64,000 bases of DNA, taken from assembly GCA_944739405.2 (NCBI GenBank), contig OX123182.2:101659279-101723278 (forward strand), given 5' to 3'. This document shows positions 33,359 through 45,426 of the stretch, in pieces. The DNA is from Euclidia mi (taxonomy: Eukaryota; Arthropoda; Insecta; Lepidoptera; Erebidae). Position 1 is the stretch's first letter; the number at the start of each line of letters is the position of its first letter. Under the pieces are notes generated by a model, which was not told the DNA's origin, did not search any database, and worked only from the letters and a program-made list of their open reading frames with translations. The translations under genes were made by a program, and so were the position numbers.

Positions 33359-34727
33359 AAGCTCTAGCACTGTATTTGGACATGTCAAAGGCATTTGACC
33401 GAGTAGATCACAGTATTCTTTTAAAGAAGCTCTACAATTACGGCGTTAGAGGAAATGCTCATGATCTATTAAAATCGTATTTGAATAATCGATCACAAGT
33501 TACACATGTACAAAAAATATGCCCTAAAACACGGACAGAAACTGTTTATGCGTCTAACCAAAAATCCATCCATTATGGCGTGCCACAGGGAAGTGTTATG
33601 GGACCCCTATTATTTTTAGTATACATCAACGATATGCCAAATATGACAAAGCACTTTATAACATTATTTGCGGATGATAGTACTATATTATTTACTAGCA
33701 ATAATATTAATGATCTGGCATTTGACATAACTAATACGTTGACATGCATCGATAACTGGCTGACATTTAATAATCTCAAAATGAAATTATCAAAAACACA
33801 CCTTATGAACTTTAAACAAAGGCAAACAGACGGTACATTAAACATTTCCTATTCGGGTACAATAATCCCTGAAGTAGAATCGACACGGTTTCTGGGACTA
33901 ACAATTGACGATAAACTCAAATGGAAGCCGCACATTGACAATATATGTAAAAGGCTATATCAGTTCTCGTTTGCCCTCTATAAGCTTGCCCAAGTGGCGA
34001 ATCAATCTACCGTCTTTACTGCATATTACGGCCACATAGAACCTATAATAAGGTATGGCGTCATATTTTGGGGCAACTCAATAGATAAGTTGCGTGTGTT
34101 TATTGCTCAAAAGCGCTGTGTTCGCTCAATGCTAGGACTTAAAAAGAGACAGACGTGTAAAGAAAAATTTAAAGAACTAGAAGCATCTTAACAGTGCCAT
34201 GTTTGTATATCATGGAGGTTGCTTCTTTTGTCAAAACCAACACACACTTGTTTACTGTTAACCCCTCTGGCACTAGACGTGAAGGCAATTTGAAGCATGT
34301 AGAAAGCAGAACGCAGTTGCTACGCGCGAGTATATTCTGCATGGCTCCAATTATATATAATAAAATACCGAAATACATTCGAGCTGATAATATAAATATA
34401 TTTAAAAATAAGCTTAAGGAATTACTGACAAATAAGGCTTACTACTCAGTTGAAGAATTCCTTAATGACAAAAACATTTAGCGTTGTTTGTAATAGTTGT
34501 ATATCCATAATTTTTAATGTGTTAGTTACCATATTATATATTTTTATATTTTTAATCAATAATTATTGACCTGAAATAAGTTAATTTTCATGTATGACCT
34601 ACAAAATTTGTACACCACATTGTAGTAGGACATAGCGCACATATGTAATTATAACATAACTATAAGAACTTGTAAACTAACCTATGATCCACAAATAAAT
34701 GATTATTATTATTATTATTATTATAAT
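33359..34727 (+). mobile_element. LINE, 5'-truncated, ATT-tailed
   Basis: Begins inside motif A of the reverse transcriptase and ends with an ATT microsatellite at 34703-34727. About 210 bp of AT-rich 3' untranslated region separates the stop codon at 34479-34481 from the tail. Confidence 0.85.
33376..34481 (+). pseudogene. LINE reverse transcriptase, truncated and frameshifted
   Basis: First frame 33376-34191: motif A LDMSKAFDRVDH (the sequence is already readable as ALALYLDMSK from about 33359), motif B HYGVPQGSVMGPLLFLVYIN (residues 67-86), FADD at 98-101 in LFADDSTILF, then FLGLTIDDKLKWKPHIDNIC. At about 34185 one base is gained or lost: the frame ends KFKELEAS, while the continuation LTVPCLYIMEVASFVKTN lies one frame over and runs to the proper C-terminus (AYYSVEEFLNDKNI, stop at 34481). 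The ending resembles that of the LINE at 13293 (EFLNDK), so the two families are related. Endonuclease and fingers are absent. Confidence 0.9.
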
Positions 34728-34744
34728 TATCTAGTTACGGACGG

Positions 34745-35084
34745 TGTAACGGAATTTGAAGGATACATCAATTAACGCATACAATTCTTTATTAAAAGCA
34801 AGATTGTAGCGTAGTTTGTCCTTGCGACGCGGAGTTACGTAGTTCACGTACCCTGCGTAGTCTTTCCGACGACTTTGACGACTTTTGACCATTACCTGTG
34901 TTTGACGACCTGTCAGTTGGTGGTATCTAGACGACAATATGGCATACGCGCTCCTTGACGACCGTAGTGTGAACAGTTTGACAGTTGAGTTAGTTTACTT
35001 TGTAAGGACGGGTGTTTAACGATAGGAAAGACGTTCGATACGTTTCATGTCTCAATTTATTATATCTGAATAAATGCGATTACA
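34745..35084 (-). mobile_element. possible degenerate LTR
   Basis: TGTAACGG at 34745 and GATTACA ending at 35084 give TG...CA ends. On the minus strand AATAAA lies about 50 bases before the inferred 3' end, which suits an LTR. No matching target duplication (ACGG against TGAT) and no sister copy was found, so this is weak. A 68-codon minus-strand frame inside it is probably meaningless. Confidence 0.22.
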
Positions 35085-35401
35085 TGATATTATATACTTA
35101 CAAACTAAGCATGAGGACATAGAAATATATCATGAGTACATAGGTTAACATTACCACAACTTGGGTCATGAGTTTGATATACTGCCCGTCATAATATTAA
35201 CGTTGGCCACACACTCACACGACAAACAAAAAAAAAATATTAACGTTGTTTCATCTACCAGAGAGCCCACATGATTTGTCTCTTGAATATATTGCACCCC
35301 AAATTTAAAATATCAATATAATACATTTTGTATATGCGTATAGATAAAAACTAATGACAGTTTCTACCTCTTCGAGATATATAACACTTTATATATATAT
35401 A

Positions 35402-35651
35402 TAGACTCACGCCTGTATCCCAGAAGGGGTAGGCAGAGGTGTAATATTACACCCACATTTCGCATGAATTTTTAGGTCCCACGTAATAGGAGGCGAGCCT
35501 ATTGCCGTACCGGGCACATTACCAGACTCCGTGCTGCTACTGAGAATTTCCTAACGGAAAAACCCAATAACACTTTGCCCAACCCGGGAATCGAACCCGA
35601 GACCTCCCGATCCCACGCGCACATTTATGCCGCGAGACCAACGAGGCAGTC
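35402..35651 (-). mobile_element. SINE family A, complete copy
   Basis: Minus strand: GACTGCCTCGTTGGTCTCGC, B box GGTTCGATTCC, GGGTTGGGCAAAGTG, CAATAGGCTCGCCTCC, CCTAAAAATTCATGCG, GGGTGTAATATTACACCTCT, GCCTACCCCTTCTGGGATAC and AGGCGTGAGTCTATATATAT. This copy keeps the full 3' region and serves as reference for the palindrome at 52214. Confidence 0.87.
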
Positions 35652-35849
35652 ATATAACAATTTATATGTATATTTTATTCTTCGTTTAATAAACTTTTAC
35701 GGCTGCTCTTGTTCACAAACTACGAAAATGCATACCATTACTACCGTTGCATTATTTTATGCACTTTGCAGATATCTTAAATATTTGAGTTTGTTAAGAT
35801 TGTCACACTATCACGCAAAAAATATATTAGAGCTTACATTTCACTACAG

Positions 35850-36075
35850 TCCGTGTGATGACGGATTAAGATACGGAATGTCACCACCCTATATCATACC
35901 ATGGGTGTCGTAAGAGCCGACGGAGGGAACATATTATGCAGAGAACAGTACTGTAAGAGAAGGAAAACTTGATAAAACCCTATACCAACCCGTTTGGCCA
36001 GCGTGGTATAGTAGACCAATTCCTTCTTTCAAAGGAGAGGCCGAGTCCAGCAGTGAACTGTAAAGGCTGATGATA
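35850..36075 (+). mobile_element. SINE family C, copy 2
   Basis: GTGTGATGACGGATTAAGAT, TCGTAAGAGCCGACGGAGGG, AACCCGTTTGGCCAGCGTGG, GGAGAGGCCGAGTCCAGCAG and a GATGAT remnant at the end. Close to 17655-17882. Confidence 0.8.
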
Positions 36076-36105
36076 AATGATTTCACTACGAGTAAGTCAA
36101 ACAGT

Positions 36106-36190
36106 TCACCATCGTCATCATCAGCCTGCCGTAATGCACTGCTGGATATAGGCCTCTCCTACGGAACGCCACTGAGCTCAATTTTTGGCT
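36106..36190 (-). repeat. RTE/SINE tail fragment, inverted beside SINE C
   Basis: ACCATCGTCATCATCAGCCT then GCACTGCTGGATATAGGCCT reads as the reverse of the shared tail, only about 30 bp from the plus-strand SINE. The two tails face each other. Confidence 0.65.
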
Positions 36191-38985
36191 CTGTCATCAA
36201 TCGAATAGTTCGGCTATACAAAATCGCTCTGTATGCACTGAAATTCGCAGTCAATGCAAAATAAACTTTCATAGAAGTGTTGCTACAGACGCTGAAAGAT
36301 TTGAGTCATCTTAAGCTTCTACAATATTCTATATGTTCAAGTATTCGCAAGTATAAGTATAAGGTGTTCGCGAGTGTAGACGGTGAAAGGAAACATGTTC
36401 AAGTTATAAACCACGAAAACTTGTTACATAAACTGTTTACAAAATCTGAGGTATTGCGTACCTTTAGTAATATTTATGTAACGGATCTATATCGCGTAAT
36501 TATTTAAAAATATACATAAATAAATTATCGCATACTTCCCTCGACATTTCAGTGTGTGTTACACTAGCCGTGGTCACGAGATGAGACAGTTAAAAGTATT
36601 TATGTTGCGTACCCAGGTGTAAGGGCAAAAGAATGGAAAAATTAAAAGCTGCCTTTTCTATTTTATACATGACTTATTTTATGACTGTGATGTTTTGTTG
36701 TGGTTTTAAAAGAATACTCTTGCACACAGTTCTTCAACTTTTCCTTCCTCTTTACTACATTAAATTAATATCAAATTATGTACTATACATAAACCGTAAA
36801 GAAATAATTGAAAAAAAAAACAAATGGTATAGACGGGTAGGTGTTAAAATTTTTAATGACATACACACACATACAGTTGCTATGACTATATTTACCGCAC
36901 GCTTTTTAAGGTCAGACAAAATACGTTTGGCTCCAAATCGCCCCAAAAGCTCTTCGGTGTGCGAGGCGGCGGCGTGTTGTCTAGCCAGCGGCTGTCTGCT
37001 TCGTGTAACTTATAAATAAATAAAAGATTGGATTGCCCAGCGGTGTGCACCTTAAATCACCTCACTATATCGGCAAAACGACCAATAAAATCGATGTTTC
37101 TCTCACAAAAAGCCAGTTTTAAAACGGATGAATTTAATATGAAACATCCGAGCTGTGATTACAAAACATTGGGTATACATTTTTTTGTACGCGTTTTTAT
37201 AAAATTTTGGTCGTCATATTTTTTATATATTCCCGATGCGCCGTAACTGTGTTCGTAAATTTTTTATCGTGAATTTATTTTTAAATAATGACAGCCGACC
37301 AGTGATAAAAGTTCGATAAATATTTATCTACGTGTTAACTGTCGCTTGACAATTCAAATAAAAATAGTGGTGAGGGCTGTTTGTCAGCAGTTACCACCAG
37401 TTGCAGTATGAAATGCAATCATTGGAAGTATTTTTTACTCAGGTATAGTAAATTATTTTACAAAAAAAAAAATTGACAGAAGAAACAGATATTTGGATCT
37501 TCCAATCGATTTGTTGTATAACGTCAATCGTCACCTGAATTTCAACACTCAGGGTTTTTTACTTATTTTAATAAATTCTGTATGGCAAGAGATTTCCGCT
37601 TGCTGTTGAAATATAGCTAATTGTACATTCATCTGAAGATAACCTTGAGCTATGTTTTTACCATTAGACCTTTTAACTATGTGCTCTCTTCTGCCAGTGC
37701 AATGACATGTTGAGGATCTCACAACTTTTTACGATTCGAGAACTGAGTTGCGAGGCTTGGCTTTTTTGACAAGTATAATTTTTATGGGATTATTTATCTA
37801 CGACTAAAGCAAATACTGAACGAAAAAATATCATTCGGATTTGATGAAACCCGAAGTGAGAAGGTCCGTAAGACCTTCTCACAAAACTAAGGCTAAATGT
37901 ACCACCCGACTAAGGCCGGTACCAAATGAAGACGGGACATTAGACCGAAAACCGGTGATCCAGATCGTCAGAAAGGGAAAAATAAACGAAGTTAAAAATG
38001 GCATCTATTAAATCCTAAAAACTAAAACCGCATTAAGTAATTTTAAGATTTAAGGATACATAGGGACAGATAGATAGAAGACAGAAGACAGACTTTGTTT
38101 ATACGATGTAGTGAAGTTCGTTATTTATTTTAATTCGACATTAGTTGCAACGAATTTCGAGACAGATGTTTTAAAAACTTTGAATAATCTACATACTTGT
38201 AATAATTATTGTAAACAAATAAAACCAGAACTAAACTTTGAACTATAATATTCTGTCGATTTTATCCCGTTTTCCTTTTATCGTGTTGATCAACATACAT
38301 AATTATATTACAAACCTGGGTTTTAGGCCAGAATTCGTTAAAATTCCTCTGGGAATCAGGAAAGTGTTCTAATAATAAGCTGCGACGCAACTGTTTGATC
38401 GAATTAGTTGGAAGTTTGACTGTTGACTTTGTATTTGTTCGAAGGTTGAACCAACATCTAATATACGGATAGGGCGAGCTAAATATTAATTACATGAATA
38501 CGGTATTATGAACCTCATTGTAGGGCAAGCTAAATATTAATGATATGTTTACAGTACCTACAATCCTCCCTGTTAAATTGAGTGTATCATAAACGATTTT
38601 GAACTTTATATTCATTTTTCAATAAATAAATAAAAATACCTATTCGGCTCGTGGTCGCCGGCAGGGTCGCGGCAAGCTATGGTTACAGTAATTTGCGTCG
38701 CTCCACCGCTACGTTACGTAAACGAACATTACGGTAATTTTAATTGATTGGCGGCAAAGCGTGATTCCAAAATACTCTCTCTACGCGCCACAGGATGCGA
38801 AGGAAGAGCCCGACAACAAAAAGGAAGCAAGGATCGTGGTCATGTAAACAGAGGGTTCATAAGCCCCACTTTGACAGATGTATGTCGTTGGAGAAAACAG
38901 AAGTATCTACTATATCTTAGTTGAAGTGGCCCGTCACATAAAGGATCCGTTAAATAAACTTGTTTATTATGATGCGTATGATACA
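36191..38985. other. no gene recognised
   Basis: A 128-codon frame at 36633-37019 has a hydrophobic stretch (LYMTYFMTVMFCCGF) and a basic middle but no family I recognise; its C-terminal third is low-complexity. A GC-richer tract at 36940-36990 ends in AATAAA-like runs. An 11-bp-stem hairpin lies at 37856-37882. Nothing else is supported. Confidence 0.4.
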
Positions 38986-39356
38986 TCATCATCCCCTTAG
39001 CGTTATCCCAGTTTTCAATCTGGGGTCCGCTTCCTAGTCCAACCGGATTTGGCTGAATATTAGCTTTTCCACAGAGCGACTGCCTGCCTGACCTCTGCAG
39101 TCCGAAGGGCTAGCGATATTCCATGGTTTAGACTAGTGTCAGTTTATTTAGAAGGTACTGACACACTGTAACTACTGTCAAAGATCTTCATGACAACCGG
39201 GACCGACGGCTTAACGTGCTCTCCGAGGCACGGGACAAGCGGTAATTAACAATTCAATACGCACATAACACATAAAGTCTTTGGTGCGCGCCGTGGCTTC
39301 GAACCCGATACCCTCTGCATAGCAGTCTGTTGGTATCTCCACTAGGCTATCGCTGC
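38986..39356 (-). mobile_element. SINE family B, complete copy
   Basis: Minus strand: GCAGCGATAGCCTAGTGGAG (A box), GGGTTCGAAGCC (B box), GCCTCGGAGAGCACGTTAAG, GTCGGTCCCGGTTGTCATG, ACTAGTCTAAACCATGG, CAGTCGCTCTGTGGAAAAGC, GGGATAACGCTAAGGGGATG, with a GATGATGATG tail. Very close to 31295-31665. Confidence 0.87.
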
Positions 39357-39494
39357 ATATGCATATGATACATGATAAAATATAATCATGTATAAAACAA
39401 GAATATTAAAGAACAAATAGCGAAGTAAAATTAATAAATATTTTAGTTCGCAGTTAGTTACCCCTTACAACTGTTTACAAAACAAACCGTGTCT

Positions 39495-39549
39495 AAAAGG
39501 TTTTGGTTTTCTAACGAGTTTCTAACTCGTTAGAAAACCAATACCTTTT
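39495..39549. repeat. hairpin: 26-bp arms, 3-nt loop, one mismatch
   Basis: 39495-39520 pairs with 39524-39549 except at one position. The loop is TCT. The core CTAACGAGTT/AACTCGTTAG is exact. Confidence 0.93.
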
Positions 39550-39855
39550 TATAATTCAAACTCTTTGTTGTTAAACTTTTTAATTTCTCCCCGTGGACTT
39601 CACTGTGAGTTGCAAGTAGTATCTACCTATTTACCGTGAAATCCCTGAAGTTTAACTTTGTAACAGCCAAGCTTGTAGTCTTTACAATGTCTCTAAATAA
39701 ACGTGATATAGCTGCTAGCTTCTTATTATATAACTTTGCATTGTTACTATTTCAAAACTTATTGACATAATGCATTTGATATATTGTTTCCTGCCCTGGA
39801 ATCCCAACGTGATATAAGTATACTTGAAATTTTACATTTTTCTTTTCAATCATAG

Positions 39856-39962
39856 CGAGCCTCAGTCTCCAATGTGAAGATTGCATCTCAACCAAGACAA
39901 CTTTAAGATGATGAAAAGCTGCCACACGCTACCATCAAGCCTAGTGCCAGCCGCACACATAG
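39856..39962 (+). other. candidate host exon with start codon
   Basis: A strong acceptor (TTTTTCTTTTCAATCATAG ending at 39855, long pyrimidine tract) and a consensus donor (CATAG followed by GTAAGT at 39963) enclose 107 bases. All three frames have stops in the first half, but ATGATG at 39908 in a fair initiation context (AAG before it) opens MMKSCHTLPSSLVPAAHI to the donor, leaving phase 1. It could be the second exon of a plus-strand gene whose coding begins here, with the remainder beyond large introns. I do not recognise the protein. It could also be chance or a transposon exon. Confidence 0.35.
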
Positions 39963-40539
39963 GTAAGTCACGCCTAAGAGGAGGTTAAAATCAACTTATA
40001 CAGGAGTGAAAAGAAGACATTCAAATCCACACAAATTCAATGCATTCATTAAAATACCCGGGAAACCCGAACACCATATCCAACAAACATTATTTCCATC
40101 GTGCACATTCGGGGATTGTTCTAATGCACTAATGCGGATATAAAATAAATGTTCAGCGGTGCCGCGGTTTTGCACGAATTATGCACACATCGCACCAAAC
40201 GTTCTATCTAATCTTCGATACTTGCTACATTTCACCTTAAGTTACAATGTTTTGGAATTAATTACAACAGTACTAGTTCTGTCCAGGGATATTTGTGCTA
40301 AAATGTGTGAATATTCCACTTGAATATCCAACCGTGTGGTGGGATATTTCGCACTGTTGTGTTGCATCTCGCATTGTAATACCACAGTCTAATAATCCTT
40401 TGTCTTTGTACTGTGGTAATACTGAGCTCGCTTGTCTAGTGCAAGTCTGGACTACGAGTATGTATAGAGGCGATTGTGAATTTCTACGCTGTTCTGTGTC
40501 CGCAATGACTGCATGCAGCTGTAGATTCATATAATATTA
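39963..40539. other. unassigned; possible old repeat at 40270-40534
   Basis: Overlapping frames of about 80 codons on both strands at 40273-40534 are mutually exclusive. The tract TGTGTGAATATTCCACTTGA...CACACTATTTC-type wording suggests an interspersed repeat, but no second copy is in this window. Confidence 0.3.
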
Positions 40540-40745
40540 CTAGAGGATGCCAGCAGCTACGCCTGCATTTTTTTAAATCTCCCCGTTTTGGCCGATCCCG
40601 TGGGAATTTCGGGAACTCCCTTCTTAGTGCACCCCTACGGTCCTCAAGGAACATACATGCCAAATTTCAGCTTCCTGCGCCCAATAATTTCGGCTGTAGC
40701 GTGTCTGTCAGTCAGTCAGTAACGCAAGGATTTTATATATTAAGA
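40540..40745 (-). mobile_element. non-autonomous Helitron, copy 1
   Basis: On the minus strand it starts TCTTAATATATAAAATCC and ends GCATCCTCTAG. It sits between host A (40539) and T (40746), as Helitrons do. A hairpin (GCAG-GCGTAG-CTGC) lies about 12 bases before CTAG. The unit is 206 bp with no coding capacity. A near-identical 207-bp copy is at 56070-56276 in the same orientation, with shared AATTTCAGCTTCCTGCGCCC and CTGTCAGTCAGTCAG. Confidence 0.87.
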
Positions 40746-41931
40746 TATTATAAGGAGCCAAGTTTCTCGGTATGTCAGTAAACCGAGCGAGTGAAATATT
40801 TTACCAGAGAGAATGTATTGTGCTGATTTAATATCGCACACATGCAGATCTAGTGGTCAGCACACGTAAAATATATATTCAATAAATATTTTGTATTAAA
40901 AAAGATTACGAATTGGGTAAAATCTTAAATTAGGCATCGATAGTATCCTCGTCGAGCCATTGCAACCTTTTTTTTGGTGGAGCCAACAGATCCATTAGGT
41001 AGGCCAATGAGGAAGGCCATAAAATGCGTACTTAAAGAATATTTCTTGCAAAAGATGCTTGTTGAAAATTCATTCTTCCCAAATCACTCTTTCTGCAATT
41101 CAGGAACATCCAGTAAACTTTAACAATCGTAAAATTATTATTCCACAACCTTTTTCTTTAAAATACAAGAAACTTCAACCATATTCAAGATTTCGACGAT
41201 CAAAATAACTGGCAGCAAAGTTGTATGTATCCTTTATATTATAATTCAAACAAAATGCTTTTCTTGAAAAGAGTTTGTATTTTTGTAGCGAACAAATTTT
41301 AACAAAGCTGAACTCTCTATACTTTTGTGAATATCGCTATATTCGTACTATTATCCTATTTTTTTGTCGTTTCGTTTGACAATTTATTGTGTGTCAGGCT
41401 AAGTGCAGTTTTGGGTGCTGTAATCGCTCGTCTTCTTCTTCTTTTTTACTAGACTCATAGCAAAGTGGTCGTGGTCATAACATCAAATTTGGTAGCACGC
41501 TAGTGATTCTCCGTCATTCCTCTCACACGCCTCCTTCCTTTGTGCATAGTTGTGCATAGTGGGTCATTAATTGCAAACTTCAATCAACGTCCCTTTCCAC
41601 ATAGGCTCGCAAGCATATTATATTATCTATGCTCGCGAGAAAGTTACTGGATTATTTTCTGCTTTATTTCAACTATTCGTGTGACAAAATAGTTATGATA
41701 AACATATTACTTTTTGGCAAAACCGCCCCTGAGTTGTAATAACACATGGGCCACCGTTTGTCCCGACAACGCTTGCGCAGCCGAAGGCAGAAGCTAGGGA
41801 GATATATTTCTGCTAACATCCTTGGCACAAACAGACAGACAATTATATAAACCTTTACTTAATTAAACCCGCACGCTAATTAAGAACTTAAGTTAAAAAT
41901 AAAGAGCAGGCCTCTGATCACAGAACAAAAA
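40746..41931. other. no gene seen
   Basis: AT-rich; poly-T and TTC runs, no recognised content. Confidence 0.5.
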
Positions 41932-42580
41932 AACCGGCCAAGTGCGTGTCGGGCCACGCGCAATGTAGAGTTCCGTAGTTGCCCATAATTTATAATAACT
42001 TCTGTTTCACATGGGACTAAAAACGAGCATCTAAGCCAGCGCTCCCAAAGTAAGCTCATAGAAATAGGTATTTATAAGTTAACCGACGATTACTCGTAAA
42101 CTAGTGATGTCTACTTAGCCGTGATAGCTTTGCTTTTAAATTCGTTATATGTACTAAATTTGTGATTTTTTTCATCTCTTCCAAATTAATAGTTTAGCCG
42201 GCAGAGGGGGGGGGGGGGACACACTTGAGTCTAACAATTTTTTTCACTTCAAAGCTTGATATTTGACAAACCAATCACTTAATCGAAAAATGATTAGAGC
42301 AAACGAATAATATTTTTTTAAAACCTATCTAATGATACCCCACACGATGGGGTACTCAACAAAAAAAGAATTCAATCCCACTATATATGTAGGGGAGATA
42401 CCCTTAAAAAAATATTTTCCTAAATTTTATTCTACAGTTTTGTTGCAATATCGTATGTCTATATTCATGTTAAATATCAGCTTTCTAGCACCAGGCGTCT
42501 TTGAGCTAGGCTGCGGACGGGCAGACGGACGGACATGACGAAACTATAAGGGTTCCTTGTGGACTACGGAACCCTAAAAA
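41932..42580 (+). repeat. lepidopteran interspersed repeat with inverted GGAACCCT ends
   Basis: Starts AACCGGCCAAGTGCGTGTCG, with GTAGAGTTCCGTAG near the left end, and finishes GGACTACGGAACCCTAAAAA. The near-terminal TCCGTAG/CTACGGA form an inverted pair. A poly-G run at 42207-42220 and a GGACGGGCAGACGGACGG tract near the end are typical of this abundant moth repeat. No protein is encoded. The class is uncertain. Confidence 0.7.
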
Positions 42581-42597
42581 ACTCTTTCATCAATGCA

Positions 42598-42900
42598 TTA
42601 AGTAAAAGGCACTTGGAGCCTTTTACCTGTTTTATTTTTTTGCGTTCTGTACTTTGTCCGCAGCACGCCGAAATGCCTACCGGTGCTGTACAGTCCTTTT
42701 AAATAATGCATTTGGTGGACTGGTGCGAACCGTGAAATATGCTTTATATCGCACAAATACAATCTTGCAAGACATACAGTGCTCGTCCGAAAGATGCACA
42801 ACTCTCGCACGATCTTGCGTCGAGTAGTTTTGTATGATAATACAATACCTGGCTGAGTGGCGGAGTCTACACGGCTCAATAAGAGTTTCCACCGCGTCAC
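42598..42900 (-). other. unassigned coding-looking stretch
   Basis: Two overlapping minus-strand frames (100 and 71 codons) are open. The one at 42892-42677 reads METLIEPCRLRHSARYC. Its first part, GGTGGAAACTCTTATTGAGC, resembles GGTGGAAACTCTCTTTATGAG at 47210-47190 on the same strand, suggesting a shared repeat. I do not recognise the product. Confidence 0.3.
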
Positions 42901-42904
42901 AAAA

Positions 42905-43135
42905 TCTTATTCTAATACATAAAACTGAAGAGTTTGTTTGTTTGTTTGGTTGAACGCGCTAATCTCAGGAACTGGTCTAATTGAAAAACAGTCTGATTTG
43001 AAAAATTCTTTCAGTGTTAGATAGCCCATTTATCGAGGAAGGCTATATAATATCACGCTATGAGCGACGGGAGCGGAACAGTAAGGTTAATAAGGTTAGA
43101 TAAATAACGCGGGTGTAACCGCGGGCATCCTCTAG
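42905..43135 (+). mobile_element. non-autonomous Helitron, second family
   Basis: Starts TCTTATTCTAATACATAAAA after an A (42904), ends GCATCCTCTAG before a T (43136), with the hairpin CGCGG-GTGTAA-CCGCG just before the end. Internal landmarks are GAAGAGTTTGTTTGTTTG, GAACGCGCTAATCTCAGGAA and TTTCAGTGTTAGATAGCCCA. Its 3' end is close to that of the 206-bp family while the body differs. Confidence 0.8.
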
Positions 43136-44679
43136 TATGAATATAAAGGTATCTCTAATGAAATGCAGCTTAAGGCTCTACATTTCTCGGAAGAAACCCT
43201 ACGTAGCCAAATTATGTATAACTAGCCATGGATGACGCTTTCAGAAAGGTTTAACCCGTAACAAGGCAAATTTAAGAAGGTCTCTCAATGACTCAAATGT
43301 ATGAAGGGATATTATATTTATGATATAACATTTAATTTTAGGAAAGGTCTAATTAGGGACGTGTAATTAAAACAGGTAGAAAGGTTAGGTAGAAGGGATT
43401 TTTGGTCGTCACACAATTCTTCCAAAATAAGGGCAAAATATCTTAGGCATGGGTTATACAAGCCATGATCAGGGAATTAGTTGAAATAACGTTAAAATAA
43501 TTTATTAATTCCCAGAATTTCACGTAGGTAAATGAATCTTAACTTAAAGTATAAACTAAACACGATCATATATAAAAACCACAATCTTAAAATCTGCTTA
43601 CACTCTGCTCGACATCCATTTGTATTTCACAAATACAAGGCCTACGTAATATAAACAAACCTTTAAATGGATGAAAACACAGGTCTATGTTAGGAATGAT
43701 ACAGACTAAACATAAAGAACACGGGCTCCAGAACGTGTCCAAACGCTATTGTATAGAAATTGTAACGTAGTAGGCAATATTTGAAGTGTGTAGCTATCGT
43801 ACTAAACAGAATTGGGTTTGACTGCACGGATGGTGTAGTGTTTTATAAGCGGCTGGTTGACTGACTGACACTACGCCGTGAACTGTACTTCAATTTACTC
43901 TCAATTTTCATAATGTTTGAGAACAGGCTCTGGAGAAGCTTTTATATTAATAGGAGCCTGATAATCATAGTTGGTAGCAGCAGCCTGCTTTTCTAAGTAC
44001 ATTGTAGTGCCAGCGTCTATAAGCAGCGACAAATATCATATCATAGATTATTTAGTCTACATTCAAAACTCAGGTAAAAACACCAAAAATATTTATCTAA
44101 CAAATAAGTCGACGACCAACCATCAAAACACGCAACGTTTGCCAAATAATCCCTTACCCAACATTTGACAAACTTGGTCGGAAAAGCCGACGAAGCTACT
44201 CTGTATTCAGGCTCTTTTTCCCGCTTGCTTTGACAACCCACCTACATAATAAGATTCGGCATAATATGCGTCACTCATTTCCGTAACGTGCAGAACTAGG
44301 GACAGATGGCCTGCCCTTATTAATATTAACGTATAGACCGCATTAGAAGCTTATGTACGGTACATTATGTAAGAAATTATGAGCCGTATTTATACTCAGC
44401 TTTGCTCGTACGTCATGAAAGATAACTTCCAAAATATGTGTGCTCATTTTACCTGCTAAAGCGATGAGTACTTTTAGACGAAAGTTTCTATGAATGTTGG
44501 TTAGAGATTATTTAGAGTCTGGACGTTTACTGCTATCCTAATTAATATGGCGTCTATTATTCCGTATATGGCGCTTGTAATAGTTCTATTTTCAGTGAGT
44601 AGAATATATTATCTAAAGAGGGCTTGTGTGGATGCGGTTTTAGGTATATAACGGTTGACTAGGTTGTAATCTACTAATG
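43136..44679. other. no gene seen
   Basis: AT-rich; opposing frames of about 65 codons at 43971-44241 have no motif. Confidence 0.5.
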
Positions 44680-44830
44680 ATAAAATTGAGTCCCCTTTTC
44701 AACCTGTCAGTCTGAACGCGATAAACTCAAAACAACTTAACGGATTTTTGCACACTTTTCAGCAATGGATAGAATATTTCTTGAGGAAGGGCTAAGTGTG
44801 AAATACACACATACATTTTTTGTTAGCTTA
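44680..44830 (+). repeat. possible Helitron body fragment
   Basis: GAACGCGATAAACTCAAAAC, CGGATTTTTGCACACTTTTC and CTTGAGGAAGGGCTAAGTGT resemble the internal text of a common moth Helitron family. Neither terminus is present. Confidence 0.35.
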
Positions 44831-44839
44831 TATTGTCCC

Positions 44840-45320
44840 ACTATTGAGCAAATGCCTCTACCCTAGCTTTCCAGAAATCTCTGTACTCTGCGATTTCTGG
44901 CCTTCAAAAGGGCCTAGGTCATCCCACTATCTCCGTTTGGGTCGTCTTCGTCGCCGTTGACCGCCTGGTGCGCAATTGGTAGCTGCGTAACCTCTCTGAG
45001 GGCATGTGGCAGACGTGTCCAACCCCGTCCCAATTTAGTCGCCCTTTACGCCCGTTTTTGAGCGCAACGTAGTGTTACGTACATGATCGGTGCTCTTCAG
45101 CCCAAGAATGCTACGCTTCATGGTTCTTCAGCAAATCTTCAACTTGGACTTCTGAATCTCGATCAGGGCCATGTTAGGGCACCATAGATTAGGATGACCG
45201 GTATGTACATATCGACGAGTTTCCGCTTCAGTGGTGGCGAACGGTTTCTCTTCAACGTTCATACGATTCGATGGACTTCTTATCCACGAATCTCCGATAT
45301 TATAAGGACACTAGGTTTCG
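44840..45320 (-). pseudogene. RTE-type LINE C-terminal remnant
   Basis: Minus strand, reading leftward: NWDGVGHVCHMPSERLRSYQ, the counterpart of 'W.GHV.RM...R' near the C-terminus of RTE reverse transcriptases. A stop follows, then after two more stops a segment AEYRDFWKARVEAFAQ, matching the final 'W...+EAF.QQW' of such proteins. The catalytic domain is not recognisable. It is much older than the other LINEs here. Confidence 0.6.
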
Positions 45321-45426
45321 TGCTGTTGGTCATCACCTGATACTAGTAATATGTAGACCATTATTCTTATTTAGTTTATAAGTCAGTAAGGGAGTGGAAT
45401 TTGTATCAATTAAATTCCAGTGATGT

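Noticed and set aside
34745..35084. Confident solo LTR
   Set aside because: TG...CA ends and a poly-A signal are suggestive, but flanking bases do not match as a target duplication and no second copy is present.
36633..37019. 128-codon open frame as a host gene
   Set aside because: Mixed composition, no conserved motif, low-complexity C-terminal part; no splice or promoter support.
40273..40534. Overlapping 79-85-codon frames as genes
   Set aside because: They lie on opposite strands of the same DNA and neither shows a recognisable domain.
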